Shown: positions 1 to 12,876 of the stretch, piece by piece
Position numbering within the stretch: the first letter of the stretch is position 1
Layout: each line of letters starts with the position of its first letter
Assembly (NCBI GenBank): GCA_013398295.1
Contig: VZSF01001886.1
Location: forward strand, 619,816 to 683,815
Reading direction: 5' to 3'
Length of the DNA: 64,000 nt
Source of the DNA: Chionis minor
Lineage: Eukaryota; Chordata; Aves; Charadriiformes; Chionididae
Translations under genes and position numbers: made by a program
The notes under the pieces: generated by a model
Database searches by the model: none
What the model was told of the DNA's origin: nothing
Seen by the model: the letters and a program-made list of their open reading frames with translations, nothing else

Positions 1-3000
1 AGACAAACGCGAATTCAGAAGCTCGGGAAACTTGCTGTGGTGGAACCAAGGATGCAGAGATGCCACAACACGCTCTGAGGAACCGAGTCCCGTGGAACGG
101 CTGCTGCACCAGGAAGGGTTCAGCATTCAGAAGGGGCCACGTGCACGGAGCACGGCACGTCCCTTTGCCATCGAACCATCTGCGCTGGGATCGGGCAGCA
201 CTTTGGACAGGCATGGAAAACTGTGCGGTGGGATGAAATGATCCAGGAGGGACTAGGAAAGGCGCAGAAGGTTTTCATTTAACCCTTTCCTTGTAAACCG
301 CTACCTCCAGCCAGCAGTGCACGCACAACCACCGCAATTTTATTACATTATTAAAGTGGCTTTTGGAAGGCTTTTGGATTTGTAAACTTAGGAGAAGAAA
401 ATTCCAAAGAAGGAAGTGCAAGTTGTTATACTAACAAGACAAAACCCAACATAACCCACTGAGCTTTAGAAGCTGAAATCAATCGAAGCCTTTCCACGGA
501 CTTCAGTGAGAGCTGGATCAGGATTTAAGGAGATTACAATTCTGAAGTTCATATCTCTTGCAGTTCAGAATTTTTCTTTTGTTTCACATGACATTAAAGA
601 TTCAGCATCCCTTTTCCTAATGCTCTGAAATATAGTATGATCTACAACAGAACAGAAAACAGAACTACAGGGGGAAAAAACCCCTCCTACACCTCATTAA
701 GATCTAAAGTTTGTCCTTAATGTGCCTATGAACTCAAAATGAGTGTCTAAATGGAGACTTTTTTTCTGCTACAGGGTAAAGTGATTATAAATGTCTCTTT
801 GTGCAAAAGCTTAGTGGTATTTTATGCAGCTGGCACTGCAGAGTTTGAAACAAATCCAAGAAAACAGATTGTATCTTTAAGGTTAGGAATCAGACTTTCC
901 ATCACTGGAGTGCACGTTTCCCGGGAACGGACTAAGCTCTGACACCAGAAGCTATGCAAACGGGATCTCTGCGGCTATGTTGCGTGAAGCGTATTGCTCT
1001 CTTTATTCCCTATGGCCTTTATATCTATTCATTCCACTTCCAAACTATCATTAAACAGTCATTACAAAGCCATTTTTTGGTAGTTTTCTATTTTGTGTAT
1101 TTCTTCCCATTTTTTTCCCTCATACCCATTCAGAAGTCAGCTAGATGTCTTTTCCTTTAAGCTTTTTAGCCCACATTTTCCTATGCCTCAGCGAACATCA
1201 CAGAACCTTTGTCAAGCAGCAAGAGCAGTAGCTCCAGTTTACAGGTAGAAATATCCCATGTCGCTCAACCTTAGCGACAATAAACCTCATGCAAGAACGG
1301 AGACAGCCCGCATCCGCGCACCGCCGTTCTTCCCAGGCTTTGGAAGCATTTCAATGCCAAGCGCATATTGTGTGTATGTTCTTTCTGGATGATTGAATCG
1401 ACTCTCAAAAGCTTAAGAAACCCTGTATGATCAGGTAATGAAATCCCACGGTGCCGTCGCTTCCAAACCCTGCTCTCGCCCGAGGCTTGGGAGAAGGGGC
1501 TGCTGGACATGCCTCCGGAGCAGGCAGGGGGGATCCTGGCACGGAGCAGCCCCGGGAGCCAGGGGTTCACTCGCCGCCCCTCAAGCAATCCGCGCTCAAG
1601 CCCTTTGGCGACGTGCGGGTTAAAACCAGCCCTCGAGGTTCATTTGACTCCCACACCATCCTGGCAGTGGTCCGCTCTCCGCATGATGAACTGCCCAACG
1701 ACTGGCAGCTGTGTTCTAATTTGAGCTCCCGACTAGTCCTAATGAATAACCTCATGTACAGCACGGGCCGCAGAGAAAGGATTGGTCTCCTGTTCCCAGC
1801 TACAGGCAGATGAGGAAAAATCCTATTTTTGGCTACAATTGCCGTTTGATCTTCCACAAGCAGCCCTGCTTCTAATAAAACTCCACACTCAATTGCGCTC
1901 AGTGGGGACACCGCAGCGAAGAGCGGAGGGCACGGAAGATGCAGACTTGGAGAATGGCAAATGAGTCTGTGAACCAGCTGGATTTATGACCCACAGTTTG
2001 ATCCAAAGTGGTTTGTGGCCAGTAATTCCTGCCAGGACTGTACAGTACTGGCTTTTCGCTCGCTCCGTGTTACTCCTGCAGATGAGGGGAATCTATTCTT
2101 TCCAAGATCTGCGATTGCGGCCGAGAAACTTTGCCTGTGCTGTCGTCTCGCCGCTGGCACTCGCTCAGGTGTCTCCCGCGCGGGTACAACGCGCGCCCTC
2201 CGCTCCGGCACGTACGGCAGAGAGAGATTAGCGCCTTGCGGCGCACCGCTATTAGTATTCCTTACCTATTTGTAAACGTCTGGGATCAGAGAGCGTGTCA
2301 GGTTAATGCACAGCTCTGTGACTAATATCAGCGGAGTCGTCGGGAGCAGCTCCGTGATGACGGTCGGACTCAGCACAGGTACCCGAGCCAGCTCCGCCGC
2401 CCCAGCCCCAGCCGGAGCATCCGTGCGGGGCGCTGAGCTCGGCGCATCCTGCCCCCTAACTTCAAACCGGCTCCAGAAACTCAACTTTCCCTGGGAGGCA
2501 CGGAGGGGAAAACCCAGCAGATTGCCCTGACAGTTTACCCACGTACCCTGCGACGTGGGAAAGGCGAGAGCAAATACACTGTATCTCCCTGCTGGCGTAA
2601 TGCAGAACCGCATCACAGACACCTGCACAAACACGACCTTGACTCTGTCCCTGGCAGCCGCGTGCCACTAATAACTGATAGACAAACAGGCATATTTACT
2701 TTATGTTTACCTTCCTCTTTACCTCCGTTGCGCAGGCTAACGCCGCAGAACGCGGCTCCCCGATCGGTTCTGCTGACTGCAGTAACCCCGTGGCCCTCAT
2801 TAAAGACAAGCATCTCAAGAAACTGTATCTGTTCCATTTTCTATCATCAGTCCTTTGCGAAAGCGCCTCAGTGGTAAATCTACCTCTCCCAGAGGTAAAA
2901 TGCAAAAAGCAGAGAATGATGCTCACCAGCGGAAAAAGGAAGTGATTAAAGGACAGAGAGAGAACAGAGGATGAAATGTTGCCTTCAAGAAGAGATGTTG

Positions 3001-5378
3001 GGGATAAATATTGAAACCCTTCAGTTTCAAAGAGGTGCCTTTGTTTTGTTTTCTGCTTCAAGGAAAACAACAGCGCTGGTCCCAAAAGCCACGGCTTGAA
3101 TCGGCCTGTTACCGTTCGGCAATCAGAGGCAGCACCCGACTTACTGCCAGCGGGGACTGCACCCAGCCTACTAACACATTGCAAATACCTGGATCTTCCT
3201 GTCATATTTACTATTCGCATTAACTGATATTCTCCTTTAAAATAAAAAAAAAAAAATAGAAAAAAAAAAAAGAGGGAGTTCTGGGGGGGGAGCAAAGATT
3301 AAAGGCAGACTGTCAGTCTAGCTCTGCCTGGTTGGTATTTTCACTCCACTGAGTGGAGTGTGTATAAATAATGCCTTTGATTGCTTCAAAGATGGGGCTG
3401 GTGTCACCACGGCATTTGAATCGCGGCACTTTCTCTTTGTATCGCTTCTGTCAGTCAGGAACAATATAGAACTTTTTTTGTTAAAGAAGCCTTTAATTTC
3501 ACATAGTAATTACCTATTTGATCAGACAAAAGGTGCTGTGAATGAAAGTCATTTACTTGTTTGATGTGACTGAGAGTGAGTGTCACTACAGCTGCGAGAC
3601 TGTCGGAGAAAACACTAGTGGCTGATGAGATAAGCAGTCCTGTGTGGAAAAAAAGGATGAAAATGGAACGGGGGGAAAAAAGTCAAGTTCTACCTGATTT
3701 AAGTACAAAAATGAGAAATCCCTCAGAATATAAGTAACGTTAATCATCAGAAGACGCCACTCATATACAGCTTCATTGAGGTCAACTTCCCAGCCACCGG
3801 GTTAAACGCCTTCCTCTCTCCCTCCACTTCACCAGACAAGGCCCATTGACAAAGCGCTAATGATCTGCTGGAAACTGGCCGCACACCCGCTGCCGCGTCC
3901 CACGCTCGCTCACCGCAGCGGGAATCACGCCACCGGGACACGAAGGAGTATCGCCTGCTTAAGGCAATCTGCTACGATTCAGGTAAAAGTTTGGTGTTTG
4001 AAATGAGAGACGTTGTCTCCTTGCCAAGAGGAGCCTTTTGGTACCTTCCGGGTCACAGCAGTAACTCCAGGACGTGGTGGGGGATGACTTCAGCTGTGGA
4101 GTCTTCCCAGCCTTCCCGCATGAACTATATAAAAACTGCGGAAGTTAGTGAGACGCAGCTGGAATGCCGACTCACCCAGACCTGAGCCTTGAGAACCTCC
4201 CTCCCGGTTCCAGTTTTGGCTCTAGCACACACCCAGCCGCAGGTGGGAGAGGAACTGGGATCTTGCCTTCAGATCCCATACCCTACCCCAGACACAGCCA
4301 TCTGCCTCCCGGTACCCGGGTGGGACCCATCTCTCATCTCTCTGCACAACAATCAGGATTTTAGCGAGGGAAGGACCATCTTCTGGATGGGGAAACGGAT
4401 GAACTAGAACCTGCAGGATGAATTCACTCTTCTGCTCAAGTCAACTTCATGCCAACAAAACCTTCAGTCCACAGCAGCAGAATCATCTCTCTCTTTTGTA
4501 CACGGGAGCACGCACCAAGCATGGGCCAACGGCTTCAGCTCCCAAAAAGCTTTCCCTTCCCTCCGCTTTCCTCCCCCTGTCCTCCCTGAGAGCAGCAACG
4601 AGGGGAGCGGCGTTTCCAGCCGCGCGTGGCCGGTGAGCGTGCAGCAGGAGCAGCGCGGGAGGCAGGCTGTCCCCTCTGCGAGCTGTTGGCCTCCCTGCAC
4701 TAGCGGGTTAGTGCTGCACATGTTTAAAACATTAACTGGAAATATTTTATTCTGTTGGATAATGTATCAAACGACACAGCAATGAAACTTTCAAGGGCTT
4801 AGAAACTGCGCCTGGAGGTACTCGCGAGGTCTCGCGTGCTCCCGCAGCAGCACGCTGCCGGAACGCTGCGGCACGGCCCGGCACAGCCCAGGACGGGGGT
4901 CTCCCCCCCGCCAGTGTCTTTAAAGTGACTCGCCACGAGTGACGCATGTGGCACCAGACCGAACGCCTGGATTGCTCCCCCTGCGCACTCTCAAACCAGG
5001 GAGAGGGTAGAAGACAAGAGGAAAGCCCTGGGCTAGCTGGCAATCCCGCACTGCTCGGCACATCCCGAGTGCGCAAGGCTACCGGAGCGACGTACATGTG
5101 CTGCGGGAGAGTCGGAGCCCCCGCGGGAGAGCCCTTGCAGGCTCGGCCAGCGGGGAGCGGGAGCGATGTCCTCATGCGAAGGGGTCCCGCTCCCGTCCCG
5201 CCTCGCTCAACACACTCATCTGCCTGACGCCACCCGAGGTGTCCCCATCGCCCCGTCCCCAGGCCGTGCTCTTTGTTTGGGTGGTGGCTCTGCTGAACGA
5301 AGGGGCCGAAGGAGCGTCTCCCTCCTCAGTCCGCGTGTTCCCAGCCTGGGCTGGGCACGGCTTCTGGGGAGCTCGGCA

Positions 5379-5422
5379 CCACCATCTCCCAGGAACCGCC
5401 CCACCATCTCCCAGGAACTGCC
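5379..5422. repeat. Two-copy 22-bp tandem repeat
   Basis: CCACCATCTCCCAGGAACYG followed by CC occurs twice back to back with one difference, within a GC-rich intronic patch. Confidence 0.85.
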
Positions 5423-8400
5423 CCGGAGCCGCAGGCGCTCTCACACAAGCACAGCCAACACCGCAGCAGCAACAGCTCTCTAAAAAAAAAAAAAAAACCC
5501 CAAAAACAAACAACCCCAACACACCCCTTACTTCTCTTTAAAGCCTGCTCTCAAAAATCTAATTTCACAGCATGATCAGTTCCAGTGTTGGAATTACTTG
5601 CTTTCTTATTTGAACAGCACAAAACTGAACATATTAACAAATAATACTCATAAAACTCACTGGACAACACAATGGAAAAAATTACACTGCATGAAGAACT
5701 AGGTTACAGAAGTTACATCAGCATTTGAATCAGATGTAATATGCATCAACCCAGAGAGCCTGTATATAGAATTAAAGAAATCATTTAATTTTAAAGTAAT
5801 ATTTTATTCAATGCATCCCTCAGTGCATGTAACTGCTAAATGAAATGCACTGCACACTCTACAAACACATCATCACCTTGTAAATGAAATACCCACGATA
5901 TTAAAACTGATATAACATTTATTAAAACCATTATGCAAAGACCAAGGTTGGCTACTTGAACTGCTGAAGGTAAGCGCTGGTTCTGGCCGCTCAGACGTGC
6001 ACGCGCTAAGCAGCTCGTGGCTCTGAAGCAATAAATGGAGAAGCCTTTTCTAAAGGTGAGAGTCCATTCAGCTGGGAAGCAATCCGCCTCTCCTTCCCCG
6101 AGAGGAGCGAGGAAAGGCGCCGGATTTCCCGGCGGAGCGGTGCCGGAGCGGAGGAGCTGCCAAAGAGCGTTACTGCCCTGGCGCAGGGCACCAAGGCGTC
6201 TGCTTTGTTCCACATGAGGTCACTGTAAGAGCACGTTAAATCCTCCACAAAGCCGAGCTATTTGGTCTGATATTGTTTCTTCCCTCTAGACTAATAGTAA
6301 AGTTTAACAGCAACATGTTTCAGGATCAGACCGTGACCTGTTTTCTCAGGGAGGCAGAGGCCGGAGGACAGGGAGGATTTGGTGTCTCTCCCTGCTGTGA
6401 TGGCCAGGGGATATTACAATCCCCAGACGGAAAGAAAGTAAAGGAATCGTTTATTTGGGAGTCCCCGAGTGGACAAGGAAGGGCTGAGCAGAGGGAACGC
6501 CGTGCTGAACCCAAAGGGGTGACGCCACCCCCTCCGGAGCGGCTCTGGGTGCACAGCGGAGGGACCTGTGTGGCTCCGGACCATCCTTCTGCTGCCTTGC
6601 AGAGCATTTTTGCCGGTTATTCTCCATTTTCAAGACATTTGGCAAGTTTTTCAATGCAGCCACTGCTACCATCTTCTCCTTTTCAAAATCAAGCATTGTA
6701 CGACTAATTAATCTGTAGGGGACAGGTCTGACTGCTTTAAAAGCACAGCTCTATTGTGAATGCTTGAAGCATATTTTTATAGGAAAATCTGAGAATTTTA
6801 CTTTATACTATTACTTCATTCTAGTCTACGACATTTTTAGCTTTGCACAAAGGATGCCTCTCTGCAGAATGCTAGCAGTTCAGCCAAGTTACGCATTATA
6901 AAACCCTTCTATCTGTCACTGCCTTCAAGCTTCTTCAAAACGAATTCTGGTTAGGATATGTGAATGTAAAATGCTCTTGTTTCCTAATGAAGCGCTTTGA
7001 AACGCGCTGTAGGAGAAGCTTGATTTTACCCTTCCACAGACACAAAGAGGAGTTCTTGCCTTTAAATGTTCTAGCCTGAAAGATGAATTCACACAAACCA
7101 CATAGAGCTCAGGCTGCCAAAAAGGGAAATACAAACTCTCTTCCCCATCCCTTTCAACAAATCTCAGTCTAGAACAGAAAGAAATGAAGCATACATTCAG
7201 CAAAAAGGGATTAAAGGAAAGACGAGGGGAAAATCCTTTTAAATACTAATATCCACTGAAATTAATCTCCAAACACATCACAACACAGACAGGTCCTTGA
7301 CAAAAAGAAAGAAAAAAAGAACGCACAGAAACGTTACAGAATCTGCCTGCACCTCTACAAACTTACGGCCGCAGCCCCAGCGCGAGCCGTGATGCTGCGG
7401 GGTAGGTGTCCTACGCCGTGCTCCGCTTCCCGGGATGCCGGTGCTCGGCCACCAGGGAAAGCTGAGCAGATGCAAACGCCACCACGGCCACTCGTAAGAC
7501 CAAGGCCAACCCGGCCTCTCCACACTGGGCACGAACCGGTTGGGCACCTAATGAGGTTCACCAGGTTGGAGAGACGTCACACCGGGATTTGTGCCAGTTC
7601 CTGCACGCGGCTGGCAGCAGCCGACGGGGAAAGGTGGGCGTCCTGCGATGAAGCCCACCTGTGCAGCTCCTGCCCACGGGAAAATGCTCGTGCCCGTGTT
7701 GGAGCCGCCCGCCGGGCACGTCACCGCGTGCTGCAGCACCTGCACTGCTCCGGCCGGCAGCGCCCCGGATTTTACACACGCTGGTGCCAACTCCGTGTCA
7801 CTTCGTCCAACTCCGCTCAGGAGCGGTCCCCGGCACGGGCACACTCCAGCGAGGCAGCGCAGCCCCGTGCCTGACACCGCTCGCTCCCAACAACCTGTTA
7901 GCAAATGACGGGCTTCTATTTCTGAGCAAAACGGAGCAACTGAATTAAAACATCATTTGAGAACACAAGTTTAAACACTGTATGCATAAAAGTATTAAAT
8001 TTTTTGACTTTCAAATGCTTGAGCATTGGGAAATTATACTGTGGCAAATGTGCCCGGACTGACTTTTTCAGTAGCAGCATCATTAACTGCCCACTTTCAT
8101 GAGTCATGGGCAACGTCCTGAAACGCTGGAGACTTTCTGGTCAGACATTTCCAATCTGATCAAGAGAACACCGTGACACTTCATATGGCAACACGCTGGT
8201 GAAAGCCCTCCCACACTTCATTACGTGAACAGGTATAGCTGCTAATTAATGCATTAAAGCGGAGATAGAAACTTTTGGCAAGACTGGAAACTTGGCCCCA
8301 GGTCTCCCATGAGTAATGCTCAATCAAGTGAGCTGAGCCCCAGTAGTGCTCGCTGCCAGGTGCGGCTTCAGCACCTGTTGAAGAAAGGGGATTTTTTGCA

Positions 8401-11400
8401 ATATTCACATTTTTATTTCCTGTTTTCCTGTTACTAAGAATTTTTAAAGTTAATTTTGCTTTACTACCACGCAGCTGCTATCATTACATATGTGCAACAG
8501 CACTCCACATCAGGCATGAAAACAAGGAGCCAAGGGTCAAACAGCACCTCTCCCGAGAGGGCGCGTATCCGAGCGGTGCAATCTTCTCCTGACCTCCTGC
8601 CATCCAAACACGGCAACACGTTCAAAACACAGCGAAGCCGTGAACACGGCAAGCTGTTCAAACACGGCTTGGCTGCAGAGAAATCTTAAGGAAATTATAG
8701 ACTGGTTGGATTCTAGTAGAGTTTTCACTGTTTCCATGCGGGAGGGAACGGGACAAAGTTATGGGACCGCACAGAAATCTTTGGCCAGCGGTAGGAAATA
8801 CACGCTTCTATGCAGGCTCTACTGTGTTAAAATAAAAAGTATGAAAACTGAAACCACGCTGGTTGGAATAAGGAAAAATTACCGCCTCTTAATCATACCC
8901 AAGGTTGCCTGGTTTTTACGCCACGATATTCCTGTTTAGCTTAGTGGTACTATTTTACACATGATGAGGATTTCAGAAGCGCAAGCAAAGCTTTATCATC
9001 AGCATCAAACCCAGCCCAGTTCACCCAGGGCTAGATTTAAAAACCAGCAAGCTCTCTCAATGAGAAGAAAGCAGTTATATTTTCAGTACATATAGTTTGG
9101 AAACCTGGGGTTGAATGAATGCGAGAATTACCAACGGATATTTCGGGCACAGAACCCAACCGTATGCTAGAGAAAAGCTATTGGGAGAGTTGGCTTTTTC
9201 TTTATCTGCAGAAAATTAATGAAAACCAAAAGCTACATAAACATGAGAATCTTAATAATTTCAGACAAAACACAGTCAGATTTTGAACACTGCGGCCTTT
9301 GTTCATGACGAAAAATGTAACGCCGCTGCCGCTAATACTGAACGTGAACACAGGTTTGGTTTGGCTGAATTTTATTTTTCAAACTAGATTTAGTAGAAAT
9401 ATGTATCAGCTTTGCTTTCAAGTTACCACCTGCAACATCTTAACAACTCCAGAGAGAATGCAAAAAGGCAAGGTGGGGGGATTACACCGGGGATTTGGGC
9501 GACTCCGTGCAGTTCTCAAATACACCCTGGATTTCCTTTCTGACTTTTGCCAAGACACCTAGCCTCCCTCGGCATCAGCGGCATTTGTGCCTGCAATTCC
9601 GTTGAGAATTGAAGGCTGAGGCCACGTAAAGCTACTCAGTATCTGAGAACAAAAGCCGGTTAGCCAAAGCTGTAGATGCAGCCACAATTCAATTTGCAAG
9701 CGAGAACCAGAGCCCCGGGAAGAGCGGCTGGACCTCAGCCTTGTTGGATAATTTACTGCTTAATTTCTATCAGTTCCTCGTGTTAGATTTTACCAGGTGT
9801 CAGCCGTAATTCAGCTGCAATTGGGTTTGTGTACTCGTATTATGAATATGCTATGCACCGTTTACTACTCAAGAGCAGCAACAGCAACTTGGATTTATAC
9901 AACTTTTTAGCATATCTAGCGCTTCAAAGAGCTTAACAAAAGGAGATAACTCACCAGGACGGCAAGCCAACCTAACCATTACAAAATAAATAAATCAGTT
10001 TTAAGTTCAGACTTCAAAAGGGAAACGGTAGATGCTCCATGAAAATCTCTGTAGGCACGGGCTTCCACGGAGCAAGAGCCGAGTGGCTGCCGCGGCAGCA
10101 TCCCTGGGCAACACATCGCGGTCCTCGCCCAGCCTAGATTAATGAACAGCGGGGACGGAAACGCTAATAATTAAGAAAAGGTTAAAATGTTCACACTGTG
10201 TGAGAATGATGCATAAAAGGATACAACTGCTAAAAAAATCACTGCAGCAATGCACGTTTTTTTCAGAAATTAAATTCCAACTGGGAATATATTAAGAAGA
10301 AGAAGAAAGAAATCCTCCGAGTAGGAAACCAATGCAAAACAGCCACCGAAAACCAGCCAGCTCTGTGGCACGGAGGCACTATACACATTAAAAACTAAAG
10401 CTCCATTCTGAACCAAAAGCCACTTGAAAAACAAATTCAGAGAAACATCCAGACCTGAAAAATCCTGCAATTCCCGTCTGAAAATTATTTAATAAATGAG
10501 ACGTTTTTCCGTACCAGCAGTTTGTGTTCAAAGTAGCATTTGTCCCTTGAAACTCTCCTACTAAGAAACAGGGCCACATTTTCAAGGCAGGCATTTAGTG
10601 CAACTCGTCCTACCAGCATCAGAGAGGAACACCGGGGCGCTGAGCTCGGCAGCAACTGACCGGCCGGGCCACTGGCGTGCTCGCCCGCTGCGGTGCCCTA
10701 CTCATCCCGCAGCCTGTGGGCAAAGTCCACCCCCAGGTTTGCACAAAAGTTCGCTTGTAAAATTTGGTCTCAGCTACCCTTATTCTTTTTAAACCCTTCA
10801 CCCTCCCCCCAAAAAGGCAAAGGGCATTTATTATTTATTAACTGCATGTCGAGGAAACTAAAACACGCCAAGAAGAATTGTTTCCATAGTCTGCCGGGGG
10901 TTTCTCTTGCGTAGGTTAAGGGTGGCCCAACTCGTGCCCGTAAGAGGGACGTGCTCGCCGAGGCTCTCCCCGCTGGGGCAGTGGCACTGGGACAGGCTCC
11001 ACGAAGCCACAAACCCACTCTGCAGATCCGGCCCCCAGCACCCACCTTCTGCTGAGACAACGCTGGTTCTAGTCGCCAGCCCGCGCCTTGGAGGAACATC
11101 AGTCCTGCTGTCCACGGGACAGACCTTCACGCCTTTGCGGCCAGCACAGAGGCCAAAGTCGTGGTGAATGTTTAAAATTCTCCTTTACACCCCACGGGTT
11201 GGGGAGGCCTTTCTGTGGCTTCAGCGCCAGCACTTCAAGAGCAACAGCAACAGCCCCAGGCTCATCTCGCTTTAACCGCCGCCTGACACAACCTCAAGGG
11301 TGTCTGCTCCGGACAGGCTGGGAAATAATATTTTTTGTCCATTTTAAAGCATATTTGAAAACAGAGAGAAGATAAAATCACTCAATACTGATATCCTCTA

Positions 11401-12046
11401 CGCTGCTGGGTCAAAGCCCCGGCTTCGATCTCTCTCAGTGAGTCAAGACCTTTCAGCTACAGGAAAGTGAATCAAGTCACGGGTCCACAGACAGCCCGTG
11501 TGCCACCACCACCTCCCACCATTCCTCCTGTTGCATCCGGACTGGTGGGGCAGCCCCGTCCCCCCCGGCACAGCAGGACTGACAGTTACAGCTCACAACG
11601 GTCTTGCACGGCCACACGCCAACACGGTCTTCTCCATTCCCCACGGCTGTCTCCAGATACAGGGCTTACACAAATGATTATTTCAAATCCATCCTAGTCG
11701 ACCCATATATTTAGACGTGGGCTTTGCTCTGTTTCCAGAATTCACTGTAAACCGACTGTTCACACACCAAGAGAGATCACTACCTGCAAACTGTACCAGA
11801 CTTCCCATCTTCCCAATACTTCATCTTCCAAAATTCAGCACTCACATTCTGCTACCTGTGAACTGCTTTTAGCAACACAGTGTAAGGAAGGAATGTCCTA
11901 TAACCAGTAGAAAAGTGACATAAGGAATAGTGATGGCCCTCCTTCAGACAAGTGTATCATTATATATTACAGTATATTATTATCTTTTGCTATTACTTCC
12001 ATATACGTGTCTAAGATCACAAGCTTATCCTAAAATTCCATTTTTA

Positions 12047-12051
12047 CACAC
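12047..12051. repeat. Target-site duplication, left of solo LTR
   Basis: CACAC immediately precedes the LTR 5' end and is matched by CACAC at 12872-12876. Both flanks are CA-rich, so the exact length is slightly ambiguous (5, possibly 6, bases). Confidence 0.7.
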
Positions 12052-12871
12052 TGTCCTGGTTTGAGGTAAAACAGGACCAATTTTGTTCACTAAGTCTGCT
12101 TTCTAACTAGGCCTCTTCTAACTGCTGAAATTAACAGCATATTGTGCAGAAAACTGCTCTTTCTCAGAGCAATAAGACCCATGTTTATAGCTGATGCCAA
12201 GGCACGGTGTGCAGAGAGGCCCTTGCTTAGACTTACTGCGATAACGACCAAGGGCAGACACCTGGTTATTTGCCTGTTGGAGGGCTGGAAGCGGAGAGGC
12301 GCAGAGGGGTCCCATCTGTGGGGAGGAGCAGACAGCACAGGTGACCCAAACCTGACCAAACAGTGTATTCCATCCCATCTGCATCATGCTCAGGATAAAA
12401 GCTGAGGGATCAAAGGCTCAGCATTCCGTTGTTCTGTTCCGTTGTTCCAGTTGTTCCGGTTTTATCCGTTTCCTGTTTTACGGCTTCACCTTCTTCTCCG
12501 ACTTGCTTGGGCTTTTGCTCTTGCTGGGACTCTTGCTTTCCTTCTTCAATGGCCGGCGTCCGAGGAGGACTCCGTCGGTTCGTCTGCCTTTGATCCTGAC
12601 CCATGTGTTCCCGGATCCAGTTCCCTTCTGTCGCTGAGTCCGGTCTGGGACTTCCCAGTGCCTGCTGGTGACGTGATTGTCATCCTGGGAGCTTGATACG
12701 GTTTTGTATATATTTCATTATTTTCTTTTGTTATTTTATTCTTTATATTTCATTAAAGTAGTTTAGTTCTTACTAAACTAGTCTCTCTTCTTCTCTCTCT
12801 CCTGCTCGGCAGAAGAGAGGGAACATCTGTCACTTGGCTCGCTTGGGCCCATCCGGCCCAAACCCACGACA
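12052..12871 (+). mobile_element. Solo LTR of an avian endogenous retrovirus (820 bp)
   Basis: The element begins TGTCCTGGTTTGAGG and ends CCCACGACA, so it has the TG..CA termini of a retroviral LTR. It is flanked by CACAC on both sides (12047-12051 and 12872-12876), a 5-bp target duplication. Internal signals fit the plus orientation: a TATA-like GGATAAAAGC at 12393-12402, and ATTAAA at 12752-12757 as the likely polyadenylation signal in a T-rich region. The TGTCCTGG start and 5-bp duplication suggest the ERVL-like group common in birds; the family name is inference. No gag, pol or env sequence and no second LTR adjoin it, so this is what remains after recombination between two LTRs. It lies antisense to CDH4, the orientation usually tolerated inside introns. 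Confidence 0.88.
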
Positions 12872-12876
12872 CACAC
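12872..12876. repeat. Target-site duplication, right of solo LTR
   Basis: CACAC immediately follows the terminal ...CGACA of the LTR and matches 12047-12051. It continues into a short CA run. Confidence 0.7.

Noticed and set aside
2696..3295. 199-codon minus-strand frame
   Set aside because: It begins in poly-T (Phe run) from an A-rich tract and shows no domain. It is consistent with a chance frame.
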